From Rutstroemia sp. NJR-2017a BVV2 (taxonomy: Eukaryota > Ascomycota > Leotiomycetes > Helotiales > Rutstroemiaceae): DNA of 64,000 bases. Shown piece after piece: positions 11,091 to 23,369 of this stretch (its first letter is position 1; each line of letters begins with the position of its first letter). Made by a program: the position numbers and the translations under genes. Where the stretch lies: positions 868,001-932,000 of the forward strand of contig NJPS01000054.1 of NCBI GenBank assembly GCA_002946415.1, read 5' to 3'. The notes under the pieces are model-generated. The model worked only from the letters and a program-made list of their open reading frames with translations. It was not told where the DNA came from and did no database searches.

Positions 11091-13319
11091 ATGGGTGCAA
11101 GTTCCGCGAGGTATCTGTTGACGCGAGCACTCGGTAATATTGAATCATCGGCGGATATTTACAAGGCCACACAGGCAGCGGAGAATAATAAACTTGGGGC
11201 ATCATTTATAGAGAACTTGGTTTTTGCAGAGAGCAAATCGGTCCGGACATCGACTGTTATTCTTGCATCCTTTAATGTATTGGCTGCGTTTGCAACAGCG
11301 GCCAGTATTCTTTATGATTGTTACTGGACCTCGAAACGATGCAACCCGAAGTTTAAAGCATCGTATGTTCTGGACTTTTTCGAATCTCAGCGAGATGGCT
11401 AACTCTCAGTAGGAAGTTCTGCGTTTCGTGGATTCATCCGGCGGAAACTTTCCCTTTAGTGCTTTCTATTGGTATTGTAATTCAAGGAATTCTCTTTGCT
11501 GCAGTTCAAGGACAAGGACTCCATTCACTATTCCTGGACAAATGCAGTACAATCAGTCAGATTATGTGGGTTGGTATGTGATCTTATCCTTCACTCGAAA
11601 TGTGGTTCACTCTAACATCGTGTAGCGCTATTTATCGTTCCATACACTCAACTCATATTCGGACTCGAATGCGCCATTCGCTCTCTGAGAAAGAACCCAT
11701 TTCAACCAAGAGGGAAATACGATGTTACAATATGCTTGGGTATCATTGTGGTTATGTTAATTGGCACCTGGATACCCACCCACCTTCGAACCGAGCACGA
11801 TCATTGTTTGGCTTCGTTGCTATGGTTCGTATCCGACTTTGGAGAGATTGGTCTTATTCTGCTGGCCACGGTTGCTGGTCTTTTTCTCGTCAGTGCCGTG
11901 GTCATATTCGTAAGACTGTCTAGGTCGAACATGGTTGAGCAGAATCAGAGAATCGCTGCATCTCGCATGGTCTATTACATGGCTATTGGTTTTGTGTCAT
12001 TGGTTAGTTGGATATTTCACCACTCATATTTGCTCGGACATTAACATTACTAGGGATTTGTCATTCCATACTTTGTATCCGAAACCATCAGCAATGGTGA
12101 CCTGAAAGCCGCAATGATGGCCACTGTTGTCCTCAATCTTTCCGGGCTAATGAACGGATTACTTCAACTATTTTTAAGATCAAATACTGCAACTACTTCT
12201 TTTGGACCAAAAGGCGGGCCTTGGCCAGTTAATAAGCACGATATTAAGTTATGGGGACGAAATGAGCTTGGATTTGATGGTCACATGATGGACCCGGTTC
12301 AGCAACCGGACTCACCACGAGCAGAATTGTCAAGTCGGGCGGAAAGTCAGAGGAATTTAATAGTTGGGCCCGAAAAGTTCGAGACCCCGGGTTTCAGCGA
12401 AATTGGAACTTCACCTCTGCCTTCGCCATTAGGACCTAATCCTTTACGCTCTAATGCTGTTCTTCCACCAACACCAGCAGTAACCATAACCCCTACTCCA
12501 GCAGCACACTCACCATCATCTCACACACGAAAACAATCATATTCTCTTTTCCCCTCAGCTCTCGACAGCCCAACCGCATTACGGATGGTACCGACAAACC
12601 GATCAGGCGTTGAATCTGTCTATGACATCAGTGATTTGTCGGATTTGGAACCACCGCCACCGCTACATTTTGGTAGACGTGGCCATAGGAGAGAATCATC
12701 AGTTGCCTCCTCTGCTACCGTTCAGATTGGTCTTCGAATCTCCCATGCGTTACCGCAAAAGACCGAAGAAGCCGCACCTCTACCATCGACCACATACAAA
12801 GCGCCAATCCTACCAGTAGCTACGTTCAATGCACCCACATCGAGATTTAATCCTTCTTCCCCAAGAGAGCGAATGCCAATGTCTCTTGCTCCGTTACAAA
12901 CAAAGAATCTTAACGAGGTTCCACTTCCCCCACGCTCTCCTCGCCGACCCTCACCTCTTGTAAACACGGAAAATCAGGCATCTCAGGAACAATCAGTCTC
13001 TCCACAAAGGAGCCCTGTTAATGCTGCAATCAACAAATCCTTACCAGCCACTCCCAAGCATTCCGCCATTGAACGTCTGGAGCAATCCGAAGATACGATC
13101 ATCCAACTCAGTCCTTCCGTCTACACACCACCTGCTGGATCATTAAGGAGAACCGAATCCACAAGAACCGTCGAAATGGGTCTTGAGTCTCTCGGTCCGT
13201 CAGTATATACTCCTCCTGTATCAAATTCACCGAAGAGAAATGCATTCACGAAGAATCCCTTGAGATCTGACTCTAATCGCGCACCTTCGAGACCAGATAG
13301 AAAGGATGAATGGATATGA
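11091..13319 (+). CDS. seven-transmembrane protein with long Pro/Ser-rich tail, 692 aa
   Basis: Exons: 11091-11362, 11410-11573, 11626-12002 and 12054-13319, with short GT-AG introns. The first intron has two usable acceptors 3 nt apart (11410 or 11413). The joined frame gives seven hydrophobic segments near residues 53-76, 104-124, 142-163, 178-196, 217-241, 260-280 and 290-312. A tail of about 380 residues rich in Pro, Ser, Thr and Arg follows, with many S/T-P sites. Seven helices, an N-terminal part of about 50 residues without a signal peptide and a long hydrophilic tail resemble a fungal G-protein-coupled receptor, but I cannot name a class and see no diagnostic motif. The tail repeats a phrase built on SVYTPP (two copies near the C-terminus), perhaps a short interaction or phosphorylation site. 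It stands alone, with no linked signalling gene. Confidence 0.85.
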
Positions 13320-16124
13320 ACTGGAAGCGGAGTTTCTGTGTAACATTTTTGCTTGGTTTGTAAAAGAGATTTTCCTGTATAAATGGTGGAAGCGAATGTG
13401 GTTTTTTTGAAGCACTAATGATACCTTGTTGCCTTTGATATTTTTTTCTTTTGTTTGTATTCTTCGGAGTGGATTGAGGGAAGGGACAGGATGAACTGTG
13501 GCGTCAACCCCGCGGTGCTCTTCTGGGGCAAGGAGATTCTGGGAACTGTCAAGATTTTTCTTTTGTACATCTTGTGTCTTTCTCACATAGAATTCTTCTA
13601 CGATTCACTATTTGAATCGATGGATACGGGGTGGGAAGGTCGGTCGCATTTTGGGACGCAATGGATGCAACAGGATAGGACAAAGCGATGAAGAGATGAA
13701 AACGACGGATAAACGGGATACTGGCTAGCACAGTACATATCGATGTGCTTTACAGTACTCACTCTACTATACCTCCTAGATGGTTATTATGATGGAATGA
13801 CACTCCTTTTACTGCCCTTATGGCATTCACAAAATACACTTCATCAAATTTACATCAACTCTCCTGTGTTCATTGCCTCGAGATGTGATCTAACTTGTAC
13901 TGTTTATGTTCTGTGAATCACAACCGCATCTACAACATTTCGGCCTGATTTCTACGAGGATGCTACAATATCTTCCTACTTCTCGTGGCCATCAATTCAC
14001 GGCCTACAGTCTCAATAACAAGAAGCATCATCGTTCCACAACTCTCCTCCCCGATTGGTGGGCTTTGACCATTTTAAGAATCTATCGCCACAACCACCAT
14101 GCCCACCCTCGGCAAACAAAGGCATGCCAAGTAAATGGGGAAGCGATGGTAAAGAGTTAAGAATAGCATCTACACCGTTAATTCCAGATCTATGTCCACT
14201 TCTCCGGATTAGCATGTGAGAACATGTTTTACCATACCACATATACTGTGGAGATGCGATTGGTTTTGTTTCTTTCTTTCCTTTTCTCGTTGTTGCATTT
14301 GGCCGTCTGATGTTGAGGATAGAGTCTGGGTGAGGAGAGGGGGCGAGGTAATGACAAATACTTACACGTCTACACCTCTCAAATCCTTCCTCCATAGTCT
14401 CGGTATACGCAATTAAGATAACGTAGTCGAGGATCCATCAGTCTCCTGGAACAGCAACTACACTTCCGCACTCCTGTAAAATATCCATCCGTACGTAAAC
14501 CCCGCACAATACCCACCAATGAATATCCTACCCCCATAGAGAGATCGACGTCCTCAGCCCTGCGTATATTACCGCTTTCTGTCTCATCCTATCGGAGGGA
14601 TTCCCGTGGGGTATATCGGATATCTTCTTATATGCGAAGAAGGTCATTGGACAAGCTTATCTATATCTCCGGTATCAAAGTTGGATAGGATTTTCCTACT
14701 TGGGGAGAAGGATTTTGTGGTTGTATCTATGGGAATAGAGTAAATGTAAATGAGAAGGGTGGGGGTGAAACGGGACTTGTTTGGTGTGGGAACGCGGAGG
14801 GGTATATGGAAGGAGGGGGAGGCGTTTGTGATGGGATTGCTGAGATCTTTTCGGATCTGGGGGGTTCGAAAATTGACGGTGATGTTTGTCTTGGGGGGGG
14901 GGATAGGATGGGAAAGTGCTGTTAGGTGGGATGAGGTGGGGTGAGGTGCTTCAGGCTTCTTGTGAAACTTGGGTGACGAATGGAAGGATTGGGTGGTGGG
15001 TGGCGGGAGGGGGGATACTCGATGATTGAGTCGGGCTTTGGTCGGGTCGGTTGCATTCTTGCATTATGAAGTCGCAAGTTTTCTGACTTGAGGAGGTATG
15101 AAAATTGGTAATGACAAGGGTGTAGGTGGTGAGCGATAGGATTTTGGCCATGTAGCAACGGTCGGTGTTACGCTGGACGACGAAGAACGTTTGGAAGGCT
15201 TACTAAGATCATCAACTACGCCGTTCTTATCGCCTGAGTATTGTGCCCCTCGGAAGTAAATCCTGAACAGATGAGGGAGATATTAATTCCCCCAAGCTTC
15301 CAGCTGCATACGCTGCAGACAGATTGGCAGCATGCTGGAGGTATCCAGCATCTGGAGCAATTGTCTCCTGCTCCGTCATCTCTTCTGAACAGCATAATCT
15401 TCGGAACTTTGGCCCTCGTGTCGTGGGTGGTATATGTCTGTCATAAGCTTTCATATTAGCCCAAGTCAATAAAAGCATCTATCAAGACACATACAGGCAG
15501 CTGCAGAATTGAGAACTCTTAAGACTGACAAGAAGTACCCACCCATTTTCTTTTGATTAGTGATGTATCTCTGGTAATGAGAAGAGAGATTAATATGATT
15601 GTTTTCACCGAAATAAATCTCTATCAATTCTCCCGAGATGGGCTCGAGGTAAGCTGTGAGGTGCGTCGTGACTCCATTAGGTCTAGCGCAAAATTCAAAC
15701 CCTACAACCACCTGTGCATAAGGCCAAAAAATAATACTGTATCCATTTACAAGTGACAAACATGATAAGGACCGTCGATCAGCTCATGGAACTGGCTGGT
15801 TTCGATTTCTCCTCTACATAATCAATCTTTCGGACTTTTTCTGCAGTGGATCGCAACGTTGGTGAAGTCATCACCTAGTCGTTTTGGGGATTGTACATTG
15901 AAGGGCGTGCGAATATGCCTGTTGCAAACCTAGAATGGCCGACGATGTGGTTCAATCTATGGCGATCAGTTACTTCTTTGGAGGAGCCATGATTTGCTCT
16001 TAATTCATAAGTGCTGCATGATGCGCATTCTGTTGAAATTTATTTGTTGTTTTCATTTCGTTCCTGGTGGCTTCATTTTCGAATATCACCTTTTCACATT
16101 CGCTGGCAATTGAAGCTGGAAACA
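13320..16124. other. 2.8 kb intergenic spacer
   Basis: No supported gene. A G-rich block at about 14740-15060 includes a run of nine G. Frames at 13227-13586, 14012-14395 and 15466-15759 (all minus) lack domain features. The last few hundred bases would contain the promoter of the MFS gene; no element was identified. Confidence 0.5.
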
Positions 16125-18272
16125 ATGTTCGGGGCTCAATCTTCAACACATAATGCCAACCAGCCTTTGACTACCAAAGACATGGAGGAACTTGCATTTG
16201 TAGATGGAAATCTGCCTGCAATCCCACGTCTCAGCTCAGACTGCCCGGCTCATTCCAGCCAACCCACAGAGAAGCGGGAAACAAATCATGATGAATACAT
16301 AGAAGTCACCCTCACCGCCGCCGATATTGAGCACCCCCATCGACTATCGTATCTTAGAAAATGGACAATCGTCCTCCTCCTTTGTACCGTGACCGTCAAC
16401 ATGGGCTACACATCCGCGGTGTTCAGCCCCGCATTTTCCGCAGTCGCTGAAGAATTCTCGTGCTCCCGACTCATATCAACTTTAGGGCTAAGTCTTTTCA
16501 TTGCTGGCCTTGGTATAGGTCCATTGCTTTTCGCGCCCCTCTCGGAATTCTTTGGTCGCAAACCTATTTATGTGGTCGCCTTACTGTTATACTTCATTTG
16601 GCTTTTCCCATGTGCATTTGCGCCGAGTATTGAGGTGTTGCTTGTGTCGAGATTCTTGGATGGGGTTTCTGGGAGTGCGTTTGTGACGGTCGCGGGAGGC
16701 ACGGTTGGAGATTTGTTTGAGAAGAAGGATATATTGGGGCCAATGCTGGTTTTCACAGCTTCGCCATTGTGAGTGAACTCCGACTAGCCATGTACAAGTG
16801 CATCTGTGCCTAGTGTTTAGAACCTCTAAACGCATTATCTACTTTCTCTTTGGACATGAACCAAAATGGACGGAATGAGCTGAGATTGGTGCAGTGGGCC
16901 AATATGAAGAAGCTCTCTGCTAACTACGACTTTAGTTGGGGCGCTGGACTTGGTCCTATTGTTGGAGGGTTAATATGCCAATTCACCACGTGGTGAGAGC
17001 CCGCGATTGAGTCGAATGTTGATTCTACATTATCCGAGTGTTAACTAATCTCCTTCACAGGCGTTGGGTGTTCTATCATCTTCTTATCTGGGCAGCTGTA
17101 CAGCTTGTCGTGATTGCGGTTTTAGTGCCCGAGACATATCACCCAGTGATTACGAGGAGTAAAGCTAAACGGCTGCGGTTACAACTAAATGATAAGAGAT
17201 GCAAGGCCCGAATAGAAGTCCTTGAGCGGTCCCTTTTCCAGGTCATATTGCATTGTTTCTCCCAGGCTCTTATGGGGGCTGACTTGTGTAATAGACAATT
17301 CTCCGCTCCGTTTATCGCCCATTTATGATCCTTTTCCTTGAGCCTATGTGTTTCATTCTATGCATTTATACGGCAATAGTTCTGGGTATTCAATACCTAT
17401 TCTTCGGGGCGTTCCGAATTGTGTATAGTGATGTCTACGGTTTCGATGCATGGCAGGTTGCACTAACCTTCATCGGTATGTTACTTGGAATGACAGTAGC
17501 TGTTGCAACGGGCCAACTGTGAGTGTTGATATATTTATTTTTACTTGAAGCCCACTAACCTTGGTTACTGTAGTGGAATCTGGAACTACCGTCGGCTGGT
17601 TAAGAAGCGAGAACGGGAAGACAAGTACTACGAAGGTCCAGAACCGGAGTATAGGTTGCCTCCTGCTATCGTGGGAGCACCTTTTATAACTGTCGGGCTA
17701 TTTTGGTTTGCTTGGACCATGTAGGTGTTCCTGTAATTCTTTTATACACAGGCAGAAGATCACTAACTGAGCCTTGAAAAGCAATCCAACGATACATTGG
17801 ATAGTGTCCATAGTTGGGAGCAGTTTTTTTGGATTTGGGTAGGCCTCAATTCTGTCTTTGGTTGAAGCCGAAAGCTGATGTCAAACGAATAGCTCGATTC
17901 TAGTCTACTCAGGCATATTTACGTTCTTCGTGGATGCATACCCGTTGTACACTGCCAGTGCCTTGGGTGCCAACAGTTTTACTCGAAGCATGTTTGCAGC
18001 TGGCTTCCCCTTATTTGGCGTACAGAGTAAGTTTTAGTGATTGATGCTGTTTGTCTCATGCTGAGCGAGAAATAGTGTATGATAGATTAGGATATAAGTG
18101 GGCGTCTTCACTCCTAGCATTCCTCAGTCTCGCCATGCTACCATTCCCGTATGTGTAGTTCACTTTCTCAACGACAATATCGAACGTGCCCTCGCTGACA
18201 ACCAGCAGTTATTTGTTCTACAGATATGGGAAAACTATTCGATCAAAGACCCGTTTCAGCGGACCTCGATAA
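16125..18272 (+). CDS. MFS multidrug/polyamine-type exporter (DHA1 family), 526 aa
   Basis: Nine exons: 16125-16768, 16936-16992, 17061-17241, 17295-17518, 17574-17720, 17782-17838, 17893-18026, 18076-18148 and 18209-18272. The joined protein has the fungal DHA1 plan: a cytosolic N-terminus of about 90 residues, then 12 membrane helices. The helix 2-3 loop carries a motif-A-like [10 protein letters not shown], and helix 5 carries [12 protein letters not shown] (motif C, typical of proton-drug antiporters). The family phrases [13 protein letters not shown] and YLFFGAF appear in the second half, and the tail ends in [13 protein letters not shown] preferred the ATG at 16125 to upstream non-ATG extensions. 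Intron 3 (17242-17294) has an atypical GTCATA donor but is needed to keep frame. It probably pumps xenobiotics or metabolites out of the cell at the plasma membrane; the substrate is unknown. It lies 762 bp upstream of a P450 on the same strand. Confidence 0.93.
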
Positions 18273-19034
18273 AGCGCCGGGGATTCATCGCTCGAATGTC
18301 CCAAATCATGATAAAACTTAAGGGAACTCCTGCGAAGATATGAATCCGGGATGCATGACAGACGCATAACTTAATTCCCTGGTTCCTTCCACGCTCACGG
18401 CGTTGAGAACATCGTATTGCAAGGTGAAAACAGATTAATAAAGCTGCCCCGATTCTGGTGGCACCCATGCCTGCTCAATTGTCGGGTGGCATGATGAAGC
18501 GTAAATTCAACGATGTCTTCTGAGATGGTCGCATTCAGATCTTTACAATACAGCCAATAAACACTGCGCTGCAAGACTACCTCGCCAGCAGAAAGAGCTT
18601 GTGCAGATTTCGTCGAATTGCAGTTTCTTTCGGGATAGTATCGTAGTTTTTTCAGCGACAGACAACGTCGAGGACACCAGAAAATCTTTTGGTGGAAGAG
18701 CCGCATTCGGTTTTCTCGGTGCCAGGCTTGCAGGGATCCTCGGTAAGACCCAACAGTTGGATACAAACGAAAAGCAAATGGCGTTGATGATTTGCTTGAC
18801 TCACACATTTCCGGCATGAAAGCTACAGCATGTTGATGTGCATCGGGCTATCTATGCTGATGAATCGTTCCCATTGGTGGTGAATCTCGGCGGCCATGGT
18901 CCTGTAAAAGATACTGGAAAGATTTATTGGAGACAACCGGCTATCTTCATGAGCTTTCCTCTTTCCTCTCTTTGGATGACATTTGCACCTACAATTTCTT
19001 TTACAAGGCTTAGACATCGCGGTGATCTGTAACG
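18273..19034. other. spacer between MFS and P450 genes
   Basis: 762 bp with no supported gene. The minus-strand frame at 18395-18817 has no recognisable features. It should hold the MFS 3' end and the P450 promoter. Confidence 0.5.
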
Positions 19035-20671
19035 ATGAATATTATTGTTTATATTGCGGCTGTCGCTACATTTGTTTATCTTCACCGAAAATGGACCTCG
19101 TACCGTGCCGCCAAAACCCTTATCCTTCGGCATGGTTGCAAACCACCACCAAAATATCCCCATCGTGATTTCATATGGGGAACCGACTTGACGAAGAAGC
19201 GAATGGAAGCTGTGAAAGCAGGGCGTCAAATGGGGTTGTTCATGGAGCACTTCAACAACATTGGTAAGACATGGGAAGAGAATTTCTTCGGCGCCAGGGT
19301 CTTTAATACGATGGATGTGCAAAACATACAGCAAGTTTCTGCTCTGGCATTTGATGATTATGGAAAGCCTGCGCAAAACTTCTTCAAGCCATTTTTGGGC
19401 GACGGATTCCTTTCTTTGGACGGTTTGGCGGTAAGCTCAATCGAGTGTTGGTTCATTGAAACCCATTCTCCATGATGATCTAAATAAATTCTTTTCTTTT
19501 CTTAGTGGAAGCATTCCAGAGATTTAGTAAAGCCTATCTTCTCTCGGTCGGAGGTGTCAGATGTCGACACTCTAGGCTTTCATGTCGATAGATTTTTGGA
19601 ACTTATTCCTTCCGACGGGAAAACAATAGACATTCAGGAGCCACTCCATAATCTGGTGAGATCCAACTCCCGTTTGATTATGTACAATGCTGAGACGCAA
19701 ATCTCTAGTTTCTCGACCTGGCCACTGAGTTCCTTTTCGGGCAATCAATCGAGGCGCAGTTGCCAGAGGACCCAAACCATTCGAAAGATTTTCTTAGGGC
19801 TTTCAATGGTGCTCTAGCGGGTGTAGGGAAACGGAGGTTGGCCGGGAAGCTCCATCCACTCATCTATGCATTCGATAAAACCTGGAAACGAGACATCGAT
19901 CAGGTGTATAGCTACATTGACCGACACATCCACCGTGCGCTTGAGGCCGAGGCGGCAGGTCAAGAAGAAAAAGCAGATCCCAATCCCAGTCGTACGACAC
20001 GGCGGTATGTACTCCTTAATGAGCTAGTAAAGCACATCAAGGACCCCATCAAGCTTCGATACCAGGTCTTGAACGTTTTCATGCCTGGACGAGATACGAC
20101 ATCTGTTCTCGTGGCAAACTGCCTTTTCCACGTGGCAAGGAATCCTGAGATCTGGATTCAACTGCGGAAAGACGCAATTGCAATCGGTGACACGCCTCTT
20201 ACTTTTGAGACTCTCAAATCGTTGCATTCATTCAGACATGTGCTTTATGAAACGCTGCGTCTGCAGGGTCCGGCGGGTCGTGTTCAGCGTCTCGCACTTA
20301 GAGATACGGTTCTACCGCACGGTGGAGGGCATGATGGCAAGTCAGCCGTGCTGGTACGGAAGGGTGATGTTGTTGCATTGAATCTTTGGGGACCAAATCA
20401 TGACAGAGATGTATGGGGGGATGACGTTGGAGAATTCAAACCTCAGAGATTCATTGGTAGAAAAATGGGCTGGGAATTCACTCCATTCCTAGGTGGACCG
20501 CGCATCTGTCCTGCTCAGCAGCAAGTGCTTACACAAGCAGTATACTTACGTGTGCGATTGGCACGGAAGTTTTCAAAAATTGAGAACAGAGATCCTGTCT
20601 TGGAATATGTTGAGATGGTTAGAATGACTACTGAGAGTCGCAATGGTGTAAAAATCGGTCTTTTCGCCTAG
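19035..20671 (+). CDS. cytochrome P450, CYP52-like, 502 aa
   Basis: Exons: 19035-19430, 19506-19655 and 19709-20671. A short N-terminal membrane anchor (residues 3-16) is followed by a full P450 fold. The oxygen-binding helix I motif is PGRDTT (308-313), the ExxR motif is ETLR (363-366), the PxRF motif is PQRF (427-430), and the haem loop FTPFLGGPRIC has its cysteine ligand at 449. The residues after the cysteine are PA instead of the common xG. The sequences RDTVLPHGGG and WGPNHDRDVWG match the fungal CYP52 group and its relatives, many of which hydroxylate alkanes or fatty acids at the terminal carbon in the ER. The substrate here is unknown. Its position next to an MFS exporter suggests a detoxification or small biosynthetic pair. 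Confidence 0.95.
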
Positions 20672-20762
20672 GACCTGAGATTATAAATTAGGGTTATCCA
20701 TAGTCGCATTCAAAAATATCTGATTGAACGTGTCTGACAAAAAAATGGCAAAAGAAAGTGAT

Positions 20763-20857
20763 GCGTTCGCCGGGAATCGAACCCGGGGCCCATCGACGCT
20801 GTATCCAAGATATTGGATAGATGGCAACGATGGATTTTACCACTAAACCACAAACGC
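20763..20857 (-). tRNA. tRNA-Gly (GCC) with a 25-nt intron
   Basis: On the minus strand the acceptor stem GCGTTTG pairs with CGAACGC. The D arm, anticodon stem CATCG/CGATG and T arm CCGGG-TTCGATT-CCCGG are all intact. Removing 25 nt just 3' of position 37 gives the loop TTGCCAT, anticodon GCC. The mature length is 70 nt before CCA. The intron itself contains a perfect 7-bp hairpin (TATCCAA and TTGGATA). Confidence 0.95.
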
Positions 20858-21822
20858 TTTATCTGATTGGTTGTTGATGCTTGCTGAGAGCATTTTTAGC
20901 AATATGAAGGTAAACAAAATTGGAAAAAGACGGTGCTGGAATTTGTACTGTAACGAAAACTTTGAGGGTGGGGACAGAAAGTGGGGATGAGTGGAGCTGG
21001 TCCAGGTGTGGAGACTGGCACTGACTGGTAAGTATGCGAATCTTATCTTATCGAAATATGTTAGCGAAGGGGGAAGGTAGTTTAGTGATGCAGTTATATA
21101 GTTCGAGTGTTGTTAGTTGTTGCGTTGAAGGATTAGAGTTGGACGGAGGCATACCATAACCAGACGACTGAGATGCACCGCAAGGCATTTTGATGTTGGG
21201 ATCACAATAAGTCAGAGGTTCGATGCATACTTCTCAAGTGAGGGCAGACGCTCGTGCTATATTCTTCATGAAGTTCAAGTGTCGGTCCGATTCTGAGGCA
21301 CAGCAACAATAAGTTCGAATGATGATGGAAGCTAGAGGACTATATAGAAGGGCCTTATGCCCATATTAATGGAAATCAGCTTTGATCACCTATATGTCAC
21401 CTATGCATCTTATTTGAGTGCAGCTGGGTGGAAGGTTATCTTCGCCATATCAAGCGAATAGCGTTGGCTTTGGTATCCAATGGAACAGTTTTCTTTTTGT
21501 CTGAAGTTCATGCCACATGATATACGATAGATTCAGGAAAATACTTTATTTTCCAAGCCCCAAGAACACCGTGGATTTGCTGTTGATCTCCAAGAAGTAG
21601 GAGCCGCGCCATATCAAGACCATGAGGCAGCTCCTCATTCGAAAACGAGGTAGACTCTTCCTGTGCGGATTCAATTCAGCCAGCCACGCACCCTCTCATT
21701 CTCGTATCAGTAACCTCTGGTCCATGTTCATCATTTTATCATTTCCTCGTGCGAATATCCATCAGTAGACTCTCCCTTTCGACTTTACACTTTCCCCTCC
21801 TACTCCCACTCCCCTCACACGC
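20858..21822. other. 965 bp intergenic spacer
   Basis: No coding region, RNA or repeat that I can support. It lies upstream of the tRNA-Gly gene and downstream of the NTF2-like gene, both transcribed on the minus strand. Confidence 0.5.
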
Positions 21823-22706
21823 TCACAAACTCTCCGGTGGCTGCGTAATCTTCGTCAAATGATCTCCATTCAACTTCTTAAGCACATTCCCCAACCCTTC
21901 ATGACTATAATCCTTTTCATTCCACATATCTTTATGATATATGACTTTCTCCTGATCTCCTTCTTTTACCAGTTTTAGACTTACTAGACCTATTTCCTCA
22001 GTCAGCTCGGGCATACTTCAGGAACAGCGAAGAGGAGAAAAGGGGGACAAGAGAATTTTGGGGTAAAATGAGAAGGGGATATGAGACTAAAACACACTAT
22101 CAACAGTCTTCCCTGTTGGGAGAGCCTTGGGCTTGTAAAATTGCTGGAGCTTAAACACAATTTCGTCGTCGGATGACTTGACGACTTCAGTGGCAATTGT
22201 TTTGCTCTCGGCCATTATCATGGGTAGTCCTATTATGAGCCATTAGCTTTGCTTTCTCTTTTCTCGCCATTCTATCCATATCCTTCCTGTCCGCGTTCCC
22301 AGCTGAACCCTCTTATTTCTTCTCGATCTTCGTCTCCTTAACCTCTATTCTCCCCTCCGCCACCCCTTTCCATCCCCAACCGAAAACCAAAAAATCCAAA
22401 CTCACCATACCACTGCCCCGCAATCTTATACCTGTTATCACAATAACTCCACGGATCATCATAAATAGCATTTTCCGTATACACTCTCATGTCCTCCTCC
22501 GACGCACTCCCACTATACAGCGAGGTAATCCCCTTTAGAATCTTTTCTCTTTCCGGAGAAAGTTTAATTGAAGCTGAGGGATTAGGCGTGTAGTTTACTT
22601 CTCCATTATTTGAGTCGGGATGGGTGAGAGCGTGTGGGTTGGGATGAGGCTCATGATCTTTTGCCGGATTGGAGGTCGGGTGTGGTCCGGATGCTGTGGA
22701 GGTCAT
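21823..22706 (-). CDS. NTF2-like / SnoaL-like fold protein, 199 aa
   Basis: Read on the minus strand, the exons are 22706-22406, 22229-22098 and 21989-21823. All junctions are GT-AG and in frame. Exon 3 must begin in the middle of an apparent ATG frame, at GT-CTA-GTA, which restores the sequence DSLVSLKL. After a disordered N-terminus of about 60 residues, the sequence EKILKGITSLYSG...YDDPWSYCDNRYKIAGQWYG (about 64-100) and the later strands VFKLQQFYKPKA and VIYHKDMWNEKDYSHEGLG suit the small alpha+beta cone fold of NTF2-like proteins. Fungal members of this type are usually annotated as uncharacterised SnoaL-like proteins, and no reaction can be assigned. There is no signal peptide, so it is probably intracellular. 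Confidence 0.85.
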
Positions 22707-23369
22707 TTTTGCTTCTGGGTGTTACGTTTTTGAGGATAATTTAAAAGTAAAGAAGGTTTTGATTGATTATTGGTAGCTTGAATTGGTTTTCGTAATTGTT
22801 AGGATGCTGCCTGTGTAGGAGGAAGTACTTATTAGGGATATATTTGAGGGAAGACTCGTGATGTCATGATATTTGGTATGGAGATCGCTAGTCCAAATAT
22901 GTTGTGAGATCTCCTTTCCCATGACCCTGAGATCTGGATACGATACCCTGCTGATCTCCTTGAGAGTACAGAATTAGATCATAGAGCGCACTCGTTTACG
23001 GAATGAATTAGCATTAAGAAAGGGGCAGATTTGTTGTTGCGAATCGTTTTGGATGGGTTCGCCGAGATACAAAAAGAGTCTGGCAGACCATCAAGAAAAC
23101 ATAGTAGTATGTAGAATAAGTACACTCCGCAAGCTATGCTAAGTAGCTGTAGGTAATATTCTTCTAACGAAAATGTGTATACCTCAAAAAAGTATGTCGT
23201 GTAAATAGTCAAGGCAGAGCGCCAGTTTGACCTTGACCTTCCTCGACCAGAACAACCTCAGCCACAAGCCTAACTCTAACATGATAATAACCCTATTGGC
23301 TATGCAAATGAGGTACCAAACGCCAAACTCCCTCCTACCATTAATTCATTGCTTCGTTATCATTTAATC
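22707..23369. other. 663 bp intergenic spacer
   Basis: Contains the promoter side of the NTF2-like gene and the 3' end of the RBR ligase gene. The minus frame at 22979-23212 looks accidental. No other element was seen. Confidence 0.5.

Noticed and set aside
18076..18272. Use of the acceptor just before ATATGGG for the last MFS exon
   Set aside because: It keeps the frame but deletes four residues of the family phrase PYLFYRYGK; the upstream acceptor at 18207-18208 gives the full phrase.
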